Part shown: in pieces, positions 11,651 through 23,600 of the stretch | Layout: each line of letters opens with the position of its first letter | Position numbering within the stretch: position 1 is the first letter of the stretch | Source: Acanthamoeba lenticulata | Taxonomy: Eukaryota > Discosea > Longamoebia > Acanthamoebidae | Length of the DNA stretch: 52,166 nt | NCBI GenBank assembly: GCA_002179805.1 | Contig: NAVB01000301.1 | Location: 1-52,166 of the forward strand | Reading direction: 5' to 3' | Translations under genes and position numbers: made by a program | The notes under the pieces: generated by a model | The model's input: the letters and a program-made list of their open reading frames with translations, nothing else | Database searches by the model: none | What the model was told of the DNA's origin: nothing

Positions 11651-12480
11651 CTACGCGGATTCGGGTGGTGGGAGCTGCTTGATCACACGGCACGGATTGC
11701 CGGCAGCAACAACATTGGCCGGAATGTCCTTGGTGACCACGCTGCCTGCCCCAATGGTGGTGTTGTCACCGATGGTCACGCCGGGACAAATAATGGCGCC
11801 GCCACCGAGCCACACGTTGTTCCCGATCTTGATCGGCTTGGCGAGCTCCGGTCCCTGCACGAGCGACGACTGTCGTCAGTCCCAACAAAAGGATCAGGTC
11901 AGATCTGGCGACGATGAAGAGACGCGACCTTAGCACGCTCGACCGCGTCAAGCGGGTGAGTCGCCGCGTAGATCTGAACCTTGGGAGCGCACAGGACGTT
12001 GTCGCCAATCTCCACCATCGCGCAGTCGAGAATGACACAGTCAAAGTTCATGTAGAAGCCCTTGCCAACTTTGATGTGTGTCCCGTAGTCGCAGAAGAAG
12101 GGCGGTTCGATGTAGACTCCTTCACCAGCCTCGCCCAACAGCTCCTTCAGCAGCGCCGATCGCTTCTCGGGCTCTTCCTGCGTTGAACCGCGTGACCCAT
12201 GACGTGGCGATGAGCCGTGGAGGCGAAGAAGAGGGGCAGATATATGGGGGCGAACCTCGGTGGACGCGTTGAACTCACGAAGGATGCGACGCGCGCGGTG
12301 GCGCATGCGGACGAGCTCTGGGTCGCCGGCCTTGTAGAGTTGGCCGCTGAGCATGAGCTCCCTCTCGGACAGCCCCTCCTTGGTTGTTGGTGTCTGTGCA
12401 CAGACAGTTGAACCACGGTGAGCAGGACATTTAAACCGTGAGGAACAGTGTTGAAGAAGACACACGCCAGACGTATTCAT
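11651..12480 (-). CDS. Maltose/galactoside O-acetyltransferase-like (LbH hexapeptide family)
   Basis: Three exons (12480-12256, 12177-11929, 11854-11651) give 225 residues. The family moves acetyl from acetyl-CoA to a sugar hydroxyl. Visible features are the N-terminal [20 protein letters not shown] segment typical of Maa/LacA enzymes, the [20 protein letters not shown] region, the catalytic-type His in YAATHPLD, and left-handed beta-helix hexapeptides ([39 protein letters not shown]). Both introns are phase 0 and removing them restores the bacterial-type protein exactly. The 42 residues before the family core have no match to it and could be a 5' leader, since an acceptor-like CACAG lies before the core; the start is therefore uncertain. 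Bacterial origin with later intron gain is plausible. Confidence 0.9.
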
Positions 12481-13369
12481 TCCTGGTGGGCTGGCGTGTT
12501 GTGGTGCGTGAGCGTGGTTCTCAAGTGGGCTGCGCCAGTTTTAAGGGGCGAGTTTGGCTGGCCGTGACGTCACTGCTCCTGAGGTCACCCGGAAGGCCTG
12601 TCGGGTGCGGCCGCGTTCAAGCCCTCCCTGACTCCGGCCTCTCGCACCCCCGAGGAACTGGTCGTTGCTGCCTCCATCATGAAGCCAAGCAACTTACGAC
12701 AACTCACCACCTCGCCCTTACAGCACGAGGAACTGTAAAGGAAAAACGACAATCTGAGCCTCACGCTCAGCTCAAGAGCTTTAATGGCCCACCTGGAGGC
12801 GTTGGTCTGCGTTTCCTGCTCTCTTTCGCTCGACCCTCGCCCTCCACCACCGCCCTCCCGCGAGCAAGACCTCTTCTTGTGCGTCCTCCTCGCCGAAATT
12901 TCTGGCTTCACTATCTCTGATTTGCCATTGGGTCATTCAAACCGCATCGACGGTAGAAGAAGACGGGTTGCTTCGTCGCTGTGTTATTTAGTTCGTAGCC
13001 GTTGTGTAGTGTGTGCGACCGCAAAGGAAAGAGAGAACGAAGAGAGAGAGAAAGATAGAGAGAGACCTTGCCCGTGCCACCTCACACACGCAAGTCAACG
13101 CTGCACTGCATTCCTGCCGACCTTACGAGCACTCCTTCCTGGTGAGCCGAGCTCCGCCGAGCCTGCTGCATGGCCCACCCGTGAAGACCGTTGGCCGGAA
13201 AAGCGAAGAAAAAGAACGAAAGAGACAAATAGAGAGCCAAAGCGAGGCAAGGGGGGGGGGAGACTGAACGACCGCTAGCCTGCTTGCTTCACCGGCAAAA
13301 AGAGCATACGGAGGAGGAGGAGGAGAAGGAGAACAACGACGACGAGGAAAAACACAAAATCGAGAGATC
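12481..13369 (+). other. Intergenic / 5' leader region upstream of the ankyrin-SAM gene
   Basis: About 890 bp without a gene I can support. It separates the divergent acetyltransferase and ankyrin-SAM starts, so it should hold both promoters. It contains a GA-rich purine tract (about 13020-13070), a ten-G run at 13250-13260 and an AG-rich stretch just before the ATG at 13370. One frame is open from about 12601 to a TAA at 12738 and includes a short ATG peptide from 12679, but 50 open codons in GC-rich DNA is weak evidence. Confidence 0.5.
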
Positions 13370-16300
13370 ATGATGGCGACTGAGGCGTTGAGGTCGGGAA
13401 CAGAGCACCCGGTGGCCTCCACGCAGCAGCAGCAAGGCATGTTCGCCAAGTTTGCGCGAGCCAAGAGCCTGGCCAAGACCAAGTCGGCGCCTGACCTGGG
13501 ATCCTCCAGCAAGAACAACGTCGTCGTGGCCAACAGGGGCGGCGACGAGGCCAAGGCCAAGCAGACCGCGACCGCCAGCTCCATCGCACAACTCGAGGCC
13601 GAGCTGCGACGAGAGAACGAGAAGCTGGAGCGCCTCATGGATCGCAAGAAGAAGCGAAGGCTCAGCCTGAAGGCCAAGGAGATGCGAGGCGATGCCGCCC
13701 TCCAATCCGACGAGAAGGAAGAGGCTGCCGAGACGAAGAGAAGGAGCAAGAGGCAATCGTCTTCAACTCCAGCAAAAGACGACAAGAAGAAAGAGAAGAA
13801 GGACAAGAAGAAGGAAAAGAAGGCCGAGCGAGAAGAAAAAAAGAGGCGCAAGCGGGAGAAGCGACTCTCTGGCCCGGCCGCGCACGGGGACTTTGCCATC
13901 GACAGGCCCTCGGCCGCCGCCACTACCTCATCCTACTCGCTCAACGAGGTCCAGGCCGCCAGAATCCTCAAGGAGGCCCGAATCACGCCGGCTACCACAG
14001 CCCGCGCGCCCGCACACTCCACATCGCCGATGATGGCCCCGAGCAGCAGCGCCTACGACGACAAGGCGCAGCCACCGCCGTTGAGCAGTGTCCGCTTCCG
14101 CGACCTGAGCGAGGCGCTAGCCTCGGCCACGACGACGACGACGACGACGCCGATGATGGCGTCGGCCAAGTCCGCCACGGCCGTGCCGCTGTCGGCCAGG
14201 GGAACGCCGTCGGCGTCGGCGGCGTCGTCGGCGCGGAGAAAGAGCGAAAGCGGGAGCACGAGTCGCGCACATAGGGCGACGGTGACGATGGCGGGGTCCG
14301 GCGTGCCGATGGTCCTGGGCGGCGTCGCGGCGGCCGTGAGCGGCAACGACCTCAACCTGGGCGGCGCCGATGGCGACTACATGAAGAAGATGGCCCGGCA
14401 CGAGCTGCAGGCCTACCAGCAGAGCAAGGGCGACGAGGGTGTGCTGCGACGAGCCATCCGCAACAAATACCTGCTCCACGTCTCCGTCGAAGGTACCGCT
14501 TTCGTTCTCTTTTTTTTGCTTCGCTTTCGTTCTTTCGCCGTTTTCGTTCTTTTCTCACAGAGCGATCGCTGGGATGCAGCTGGCCACGAGGACGTGGTGC
14601 GCTTCCTAGTGAACAACAAGAAGCTCAAGCTGAACACGCCCGATGCGATGGTGCGTGATGACGGCCATCATCTTCTTGTTCATGTCATGGGCTCATCCCA
14701 AATTCTTCAAATTTTTCTTCAGGGCTGGACGCCGCTGCACTGCGCCTGCGCTGCGGGACACGTCAACATCATTCTCTTCCTCCTCTCCAAGAAGCGGTAA
14801 ACCTTTTCCCCTGTCCTTGCATCGAGTTGAGGCTTTGGCGCTCACCGCGGTCCACGACTTCGCCGCAGAACGAACGTGCAAAAGGTCACAAGCGACGGCT
14901 GCACGGCGCTGCACTACCTCATCCGCCACTTCCCGGACCCGTTCGCCACCAACTACAACGAATTGCTCGAAAAGGTGCGATTTTTTGTTCCTTTTATTTT
15001 CAGAAAATATGCATTTAACTCCTTTGAACAGTACTCGGACGTGGCCAACCGATTGGTATCCATCGGCTGCGACGTCAACGCCACCAACCGGTACCTTCTT
15101 CTTCTTCTTCTTCTTCCTCTTCTCGGGGTCATGATGAGAAAGTGGAAGAGACTCACACGCATGGGGGCGCGGCAGGAACGGAGAAACGGTGCTGCACTAC
15201 GCGGCCTTCCGAGGGAAGTCCACGGCGGTTCGTTTTCTGTTGGCCCACAAGGACTGGGATATCGACATCAACGCCACCACCAAGCACGTCTTCCTTTTCT
15301 TTTAATTATATTTTTTAATTTAAATTTAATTAAATTCATTTTAAAAATATAAATGCGCTAACAATTGGTGGCTTGTGCGCTGCAGTGCGGGGGAGACGGC
15401 CCTGCACCTGGCCTGCTACAGCGGCAGCCTTGACACCGTGAATGCCCTCCTCGAGAGCGGGGCGGCCACCAATATCGTCGGCATCAACGGCACGCCACTC
15501 GACATCGCCAAACGGTACGCCGCCGTTTTCGTTCTTTTATAATTTCACAATTATGGATGAAATGAAAACGAAACGAAAACTGACTTTTCGAAATATCAGA
15601 CAAAACGATAAGCGGCTGGTCATGGCGCTGCTCAAGCACAAGCAAAAGAGGGAGCCCTCGCAGTACCGCCTCAACCGGGACGACGCCCAGTATCTGGGCT
15701 ACGCCTACTCCTCCGCCGGGTACTTTCAACTCACACTGTTAAACACAGTTAAAAAGAGCCATTGGCGTGCACGCAACTGACGGCCCTTGCACGTGCGCAG
15801 AGAGGACGGAGACATGGACGAGACGACGGACGCCGAGTTTATCTCCGATGTCGAGCCCGAGCAGAGCGGCCGCGGCAGCGGCAGCGGTACGGCGCGGGAC
15901 CGTGGACGACGGCCCAGCGTGGTGGCCTCGACGCCCGGCCGGGCCGAGCGCGAGGAGGAGGATCTCCTCCTCTTTGGCTCCAACAAGGCCGTCGCGCTCG
16001 CCCGCCGAGACCGTTCCTCCATCACCGCTGCGATGTCCTCACCCCAGCGCGGCGGTAGTGGCGGCGCCGCGTCGCCCAAGCGCCCGGTCGCCGCCGTGTC
16101 GTCGCCCTGGCGCCGGTCGCTCGTCCTTCTCGAGAGCGAGAAGATCGCCTCTCCGTCACCGTCGTCGTCATCGGCCGCTGGGCCTGGGCCGGCCAAGCCG
16201 GCGGCAGCGACGACGCCGGACCGGATCGTGGGCCGCAATCTGGGCTACCGGGCGAGCATGCACGTCTCGAGCCCCATCCGCGCGCTGCCCGGCCTGGCGG

Positions 16301-18802
16301 CGGACTGGGATCTCGACCCTGCCGGCGGCGGCGCTGGACTGGCGCACAGCACCGAGAGCCACCGCCTCCTGGGCGAGCAGCGGCGTCGGCACGAGCGGCG
16401 CCGCCAGAGCGCGGCAGGAACGTCGGCGCGCCGCCGGCGGTCCAAGGCGGATCATGTGGCCGACGTGCGCCGGCGGGACCGGCTCGGCCGCCGACGCGAC
16501 TCGACCGAGCTCTCCTCGTCCGACGACGTGCAAGGCAAGGGCAAGGAAAAGGCCGACGACGACGACGATATCGACAACAACAAGGCCGGTGGGCGGCGCG
16601 TCGGCGCCGAGTCCGCACGATTCGAGGTCAAGCCGCGCTGGGAGGAGGAGCAGGACGAGGCCGAGGAGCAGGACGAAGACGACGACGAGGGCAAGAGCAG
16701 CAGCAGCAGCGAGGACGCGGCGCGGGCCCAGATGCAGTCGCGCGAGCGCCAGATCCGGCTGGAGGACGAAGAGGACCGGGCCGGGCGACTGATTCACGTC
16801 CTCGGCAGCGACGATGACCGGAAGACGACGACGGCGGACGACGATGAAGACGATGAGGATGACAACAACAACGACAACGACGCGGAGCGCGACGACGATG
16901 ACGTCGACAGCGCGTCGTTGGAGCAAAAGCGGAGGAACATGCGGCGCGTGACGAGCTTCGATGAGCAGCTGGCGCGGAAGAAGAAGAACACGCTCTCGCG
17001 GTCGCAGCAGCACGCGACTGCCCTCGACGTCGAGACGGCGGCAACGAAGAAAACCAAGAAGGCATCTTCGAAGAGGTTGAGCAGCGCCAAGAGCGAAGGC
17101 GAAGGCATCAGCGACCGCGTCAAGAAAGCGAAGAAGCGCGACGACGGCGAGGACTTGGAAAGAGCGAAAGCGAAGAAAAAGAAAGAGAAGAAAAAGAAGA
17201 GCGGCTCCGCGCGCAAGACGGCCAAGACCGACGACGTCGAGCGCGAGAAGACGAAGAGCAAGAAGACCAAGAAAACGAAGAAGACCAAGAAAGCGAGAGC
17301 GAAGGAGGAGAGCGCCAACGAAGAGCGCAAGATCCGCGCGTGGCTCGAGGAGCTCCACCTGCCCATCGAGTATCTCAACCTGCTCAAGCAAGACGGCTTC
17401 GACGACATGAAGACGATCCAGCTCATCACCGGTACGTTCTCCTTCTTGGCCTTCATCATTGTCATCAGCATCGTCATCATCTTTGCTCACAATGTCGATC
17501 GATGGTGCGCACGCACGTGCAGAGGAGGAGCTGGCCGACATCGGGATCAGCAAGACGGGCCACCGCAAGCGGATTATGCGGTGGGTCAAGCAGCACCCGG
17601 CCTCGCCTGTCTACTCGCCCCGGGGCGGCCCGCCCTCGACCGCCATCTTCGACGTCTGTGGCAGCAGCAGCAGCGCCGGCGGCAGCTTCGACTTCTTTGC
17701 CGCCGCGGGCGCGCCCTCGGCCGCCGCGGGGACGAACCCGAACCCGACGACGGCGGCGTCAACCGCCAGCGGTGTGCCGATGGGCAGCCGCCTGTCCTCG
17801 TTCTCGTTCTCGCCGTTTGCGTTCCTCAAAGCGCGCAACAGCGTGAGCGGCGCCGGCAGCGGCAGCGTCGAACTCTTCCGGTCGCCGCACTCGATCAGCA
17901 TCGACTCGCCCAAGGAGGAGCAGGCCCGCCGGTTGCAGCAGCAACATCAGCAGCAGGCCAGCCGGCAGCTCAACGGCGGCATGCCGCACTCGATCAGCAT
18001 CGAGTCGCCCCGGGAGGAGCGCGCCCGCAAGCTGCGGCTCAAGCTCCAGCGCAACTCGCTCGCCGCGCCGCTCGTCCTGCAGCCGATGCCCCGCGGGGCG
18101 TCGTCGCCCGCACTGTCTGCCCGCGGGGCCGCGAGGCGGGACGCCGCCGCCGTCGCGGCGACGGCCGGCCCTGCCGCGTCGCACCTCTCGGCGATGACGG
18201 CCCGGCCCGCGGGCTCGGGCCTGGCCAACGTGTCCTCGAGCCCGCCCGTGCGGCGCAAGCACGAGGCCGTGCCGCTTTCGCCCGTCGCGAAGAGCAAGAA
18301 GCGCGACGACAGCAGCGAGGAGGAGGACGACGAGGGCAGCAGCGGAAGCGGAAGCGACTTTGACGATGACAGCGACACCGACAGCGAGGCGGCGGAGCGG
18401 CGGCTCTATGCGACGTCGCCCGTGGCCTCGCCGCGCAAGGTAACCATCGCGGCGACGCCAGCGGCGATGCTGGTCACGCGTAGCCGCGTCGAGCCGCACA
18501 AGGTCTACGTCCGCAACAACGTCCAGCCGACCTCGGGCGCGCCGCTCTCCCCGCGCAAGCACCAGATCACGCCCATTCCGATCCCCACCACGACGGCCAA
18601 GACGTCGTCGACGACGTCGTTCCTCTCGCGCTTGCCGTCGTCCTCGCCCACGTCCTCCTCGACTTCCTCGCCCTCGTCCTCGCCGCCGTCGGCCTCGGGC
18701 TCCCCGTCGCTCTTCTGCACGCCGACGTCGCCGCGGCTGCCGGCCTTCACGCGGAAGCCGCTCCCAAGACCGCCGCAGCGGCCCACGACGCCCCGCAGCT
18801 GA
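13370..18802 (+). CDS. Ankyrin-repeat / SAM-domain scaffold protein, 1566 residues
   Basis: Ten exons (13370-14492, 14580-14650, 14723-14796, 14869-14974, 15032-15090, 15176-15283, 15386-15514, 15600-15719, 15801-17431, 17523-18802) sum to 1567 codons exactly. The order is: a basic coiled-coil/Lys-rich N-terminus (residues 1-320); about five ankyrin repeats (375-560: GWTPLHCACAAGHVNIILF, TALHYLIRHF, ETVLHYAAFRG, ETALHLACYSG); a long Ser/Asp/Lys low-complexity stretch; a SAM domain near 1100-1165 (IRAWLEELHLPIEYLNLL, then ELADIGISKTGHRKRI); and a Ser/Pro-rich tail with a duplicated PHSISI[DE]SP motif. The intron at 15284 has a GC donor (GCACGT); only this choice keeps frame and ankyrin spacing. 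The likely role is a multivalent scaffold or signalling adaptor. Confidence 0.88.
17881..18039 (+). repeat. Duplicated PHSISI[DE]SP[KR]EE motif in the ankyrin-SAM protein
   Basis: Two units about 100 bp apart encode PHSISIDSPKEEQARRLQ and PHSISIESPREERARKLRL, separated by a Gln-rich spacer. Each contains a proline-directed Ser (I-[DE]-S-P), a possible phosphorylation site. Confidence 0.85.
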
Positions 18803-18933
18803 CCCGATCACTTCACGTGCAAAGACGAAAAGACAAGCAAGTTGGACAACGAGCCCAACTTCTTGTCGTTGTTGTTGTGCCAAGTAAAAACGAATCAATA
18901 AAAGACATGAAAAGAAAGGCCGGAAGCATTCTC

Positions 18934-20528
18934 TTAGTATGCGGAGCGGATGACCGTGGAGAAGTTGCCGTAGCGCGCCGACATGAGGGCCGTGTAAGTC
19001 GTGCCCTAGGGAGGGAGTACGGTCCGGACATGCATGAGGTGAGTTGACCACAGGAAGGAGGCAAAGCGCGCCGAGTGGAGAAAGTACGCCGTTGAGAACC
19101 GGGCGGGTGGAGAGCACCCGGAAGATGCCCGGCAGGTTCACGTTGGACCACCCCAGCAGCTCCATGCCCCTGATGTGCCCGCCCCCCAACCCCCGCCAAA
19201 CGCCAAACGTCAGCCACTACCACAAAAGAACGAAAACGACAAACGAGCCACGAACCGGTTGGCGACGCTGCGCCGCTCATCTCCGGGCGCCTTCCAGTGG
19301 TCATAGTTGGTTTCCACCTGCATAGAGGACATGAGCGGCCTTGACGAGAAGGGGGCGGGTGAGGTTGGAGGCCATACCTCGAACCAGCGCCCGTCATCCA
19401 CGTTGATGTACCACACATCGCGCGCGTACTCCCTGCGATCATCTTCATGTCAGAGCGGCCGCGAGCGCGCGATCTCAAGAGACAGGCAGACGATGCACCG
19501 GTCGCGCGTGATCACGGCGCCTTCTCCGCTCTTCGTGCCGCCCACGATGATGTAGGCCGGCGCGGCGACAGGCGTGCGCGAAAGCGCGGCCACCGCGTCG
19601 GTGAAATTGGCTGCGTCGTCATGTGTCAATTAATTGGACCTCGCGGTGAGTCGGACGAGAGGGGGAAGAGAAGTACTCTTGTGACGCAGCGTGTTGCGGA
19701 GGAGGAAGCACGACGCCGTGGTGCCGGGCACAAACAGGGCCATGAGAAGGTTCTCCACAGAGTTGCCGCTCTCGCGCTGGTCGAGCGAGATCGAGAACGC
19801 GCCGGGCCGCATGCCCGTGAGGACGCCCACATACCCGGCGTAGGACGTCGCTGTGGCGAAAGAGAAGCGAGTCACCGCGTCAAAATCGCGCGGGACAGGG
19901 ACGGACGCAGGGGCGGCAAGGAGTACCAAGAAAGACGGTCTTGCCCTGGGACTGGAAGTCGACCTCGATGGTCAGGTTGCGCAGAACGCTGGCCAAGTTG
20001 AAGTCCAGGTTGCCTGCGCAGGGAGACAACAAAATGAAGACTTGTTCATCAAAAGAACGAAGAAAGCGAAGGGGGGGGGGGAAGCGCACGGCCGTGGTAA
20101 ATAGCGCCGTCGGTGCCCTGCGCAACAATCGAAGTGCAAGCAGCCTCTACTTCGTAAATCAGATTGAGCAGCACGGCCTCGCCCAGCGACATGCCCGTCG
20201 CCTTGGCCGCCGAGGCAATCTCGCCCCCATATTCGCCCAGGTAGCCGGAGCGGCCAAGCTCATCTGCGAGCCCCAACACGATGGAGACCAGGTAGTCGGG
20301 GATGAACTGGCCGATCAAGCCCACGGCCTGGCGCAGGCCCTCGCCGTAGAAGGGCATCATGTCGGCCCAGGGCCACCTCTGCTCCGGCGGCAGGTCCAGG
20401 TTCACCACCCACCGACGCGGAGCCTCGTCGCCGAGCCCTCCTGGCATGTGCCCAGGAGCGAACGAGGCCGCCGCCACGCAGGCGAAGAAGAAGAGGCCGA
20501 GAAGCGCGCCCACAACCGCCACCTTCAT
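18934..20528 (-). CDS. Acid ceramidase / N-acylethanolamine acid amidase-like hydrolase
   Basis: Eight exons (20528-20090, 20013-19927, 19850-19677, 19610-19499, 19432-19378, 19317-19256, 19169-19088, 19005-18934) give 360 residues, the usual NAAA length. A signal peptide (MKVAVVGALLGLFFFACVAA) predicts lysosomal or secreted location. Family marks are RWVVNLDLPPEQRW, the nucleophile Cys131 in EAACTSIVAQ (exposed by self-cleavage in the family), HGRNLDF, AGYVGVLTGMRPGAFS and NYDHW. These enzymes hydrolyse fatty-acid amides such as ceramides and N-acylethanolamines. The first intron starts GTGCGC followed by a ten-C run. The gene lies only 97 bp downstream of the TAF2 stop on the same strand, and converges with the ankyrin-SAM gene. 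Confidence 0.93.
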
Positions 20529-20624
20529 CTTGTATGCGCCAGAAGAATGAACAAAACTGCAATACAACAAGAAACTCGACTCGGCGATTCACTTTTCTTG
20601 CGTCATTTCATGAAAGCGCGTGCG

Positions 20625-23600
20625 TCAAGAAATGGACTCGCCGCCGAGCTTGATCTTGAGGCGCTTGACCACGGGCGCGCCGCCCTCGGTGTCCTCCTTC
20701 CGACCGAGCGGGGTGGCCTCCAGCCGCGCGCTGTTGATGCCTCCGCCGTTGCTCGTGGACGTGGCGACGCCCGGGCTCATGGGCCCGCCGGCTCCCGACG
20801 TGCTGGTGGTCAGACTGCCACTACCGCCGCCGCTGCCGCCTGTGCTGCCGCGGAGGTGGGCGCCGCCACTACCGCCGCCGCCGCTGCTTCCACTGGTGCT
20901 GTCGCTCAGCTTAGCGCGCACGAGCCGGATCTTGCCGGTGCTGCTGTCGAGGCTCGCCATGAACTTGCCCTGCTCCAGGTCCACCTCGCTCGACTTGCGC
21001 TTGGCCTGCAACACATACATGATGATGTCAGCACACACACAAGGGCTTGGCCTGCGGCAGTGGAGGGCCAAGGAGGAAGACCTCTGCGGCGGCGCGACGG
21101 CGACGATCGGCGACGGGCTCGCGGCCGCCCATGGGCGCGGCGTCGCCCAGCGGCGCGAGGGCCTCGACCTGGGCCAGCAGCGAGGCCGACGAGGACGAGA
21201 GCGAGAGCAGGCCGTCGCCGAGGTTGACCCGGTAGGCCTCCACGAGGGTCAGCCGCAGCCGCAGGTCCCACGCCGACACGGGCCCGCTGTGCAGCACAAA
21301 GGCGGCGGTCAGTCAGCCAGTCAGTCAACGCTGCGAGAGCTCATGTCTCGATGACGAGGACGAGGTTGATGATGATGATGAGGACGTACTTGAGGAAGGA
21401 CCAGATGCGGTTGCAGGCCTGGTCGTGGAGGCGGCGGGCGGGCGAGGTGAGCAGCTGCGCGGCCTTGTAGCGGATGAACGGGTCCGGGTCGGACTCGATG
21501 AGGCCCATGACGAGCCGCACGACGTCGCCCTGAGGCAGGCCGAGCTCGCCCAGGGCCTTGAGCGCCACGGCCCGCACCTTGCGGTAGTGGCCGTACTGGG
21601 CGTAGCCCATGAAGAGGTCGAGGTCGAGCCGCGCCCGGCCGGCGGCCTGCAGGCGCTTCATGACCCGGAGACACGCCACGGTCACCCGGTTGTGGTACGA
21701 CGGCAGCAGGCGCTCGAGGTGGAGGAACCGCTGCGCCTGCTTGAGGATGGCCTCCCAGCCCTTGGCGCTCTTCGGCTGCGTGTTGCCTGCCGAGAGGATG
21801 AAAAAATGATGACGATGACGATAAAGGTGATGATGAAGAAGGGAGTACCGAGGGCCTCGATCACGGTGGCGAGGTAGGAGTAGTCCGAGTAGGGATTGCC
21901 CGTGTTGTCGTTCTGCTTGAGGAGGTGCAGCAGAAAGTCGATGACCTCGTCCGGCGAACAGCCCTCGGCATCCCGCACCTGCGCGCGCGGGTGATCCCAG
22001 CTCGCGTCAGCAGCCGAGCACAAGGGCCAAGAGCTAAGAGCTGAGATCAGAGCTGGACAAAGTACGAGGGAGAGGGCCACGGGGATGGCCTTTTGGACGT
22101 GGTAGACCGCAAAGTCGCTAAAGTCGTTCGGCCGCATGAGGGAGGCCTCGTCCCCGTCGTAGAAATACGACGCCCGGAAGTACCGGAGCAGCGCCTCCTG
22201 CGCGGCCGCGCTCGCCTGCACGGCCCGGCACACACGGTGTGGTGAGGTCCCTCTGGGAGCCCGTACACTCATTCAAATCACGCGGAAAGGACGGGGGAGG
22301 TACCTCGCCGCGGATGCGCCCCAGGGTCTCGGCGGCAAAGGCGCGGATGCGGTAAAACATGCGCGGGTTCTCCATGAGCGAGGCCAGCGCGGCCACCGCC
22401 GCGGCCGAGTTGCACTCGCCCGTGCCCTGCACGCCCTCGTACTGGGCCACCACGTCCCGATCCAGCTCGATCTGGTTGATCCACATCTTCTCTGGCTGAC
22501 GGAACTGCACCTTCCTGTCATTATTTGGCGATTAAATTGAATAAAATAAAATTAGTAAATTGGAATACAAAGCAACGGCTCGGTGGCGGGTGGTACCGAA
22601 GCATCTCAAACTCGGGGTCGATGCGGATCCAGAGGATGGGTGTGTCGGATCGTGGCTGCGGGACCTCGGGCTTCTCATCCTCCTTCTCCTGCACGTTCGG
22701 ATCGCCGCCGCTGCATGAGCCAAAGAGGGCGTCCGAAGCAAGAAACAAAGGGACACAAGACACAGATGGAAGAGAAGAGGCTGACCTCTCGTTCGTCGCC
22801 GGGCTGACCCTTCTTGCGGCGGTTTTTGCGGAGGCGCGAGTAGCACGGTAGGTCGGTGCCAAAGAGCTCCTCTTCGAGGTCCAGCAAGTGATCGTGTGCG
22901 CCGTCCACCTCATGCACGCGCACTGCGAGCTTGTTGCTCTCGGCCTTCCCACCTTGGCGCACCGCGAACTCGATCTGGCGCGCACGCAAGAATGTGTGAG
23001 GCATGTGCGGAATGCGAGGAAGATGAGCCGTTCTAGGGACGAACCAAGTGGCGCTTGCGGTTGAACCAGAAGCCGCACTCGACCTCGACGCAGCCGGAAC
23101 CCTGGATCCAGCGCTGGCCAAAGCCGTCCTTCTTGAGGTCGTGCCCGGTGAGCTTGGCGATGAGCTTCAGGAACAGGCGCAGCGACAACGTGGGCGGCGG
23201 TGTGCCCGGCTGTGTTTCTGGTGGCGCGATCAAGTGCTGCAACACTTTCCGCATCGCGTCCAGACCTGCATTATATTTTGTTTTATGAGAACAATTCAGA
23301 GTTTTTTATTTTATTTCTTTTTATTCGTTTTATTTTAGTGTTAATGCGACCGGTCTCCGTACCCAGCAGTTTCTCGATCATGTAGACCACTAATCGGGCC
23401 TTCCACAGGGCCACGTTCTCTTCAGCGCCGACCACCTGCGCGGGACACGAACGTATGAGCTGAACATGAAGACGGAGGATGAGGAACTGGTTGGCGGAGA
23501 GAAGGGCGTACGCCACACTTGGCCAGCACGACGTCCTGGCCCCGCTCGCACACGTAAAGGCCTTGCCGGTAGAGGAGGAGCCGATGCTCGTTGTTGCCCA

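Noticed and set aside
12784..13278. Plus-strand frame of 164 codons before the ankyrin-SAM gene
   Set aside because: The product has no domain-like pattern, spans a GA-rich purine tract and a poly-G run, and lies in the presumed 5' leader.
16168..17589. Long minus-strand open frame (473 codons)
   Set aside because: It is the complement of the Lys/Asp/Ser-rich part of the ankyrin-SAM gene; repetitive GC-rich codons leave antisense frames open, and its product is featureless Leu/Arg/Val repeats.
17759..19189. Another long minus-strand open frame (476 codons) at the end of the ankyrin-SAM gene
   Set aside because: Arg-rich low-complexity shadow of the Ser/Pro tail; it also overlaps the last exons of the NAAA-like gene in a different frame.
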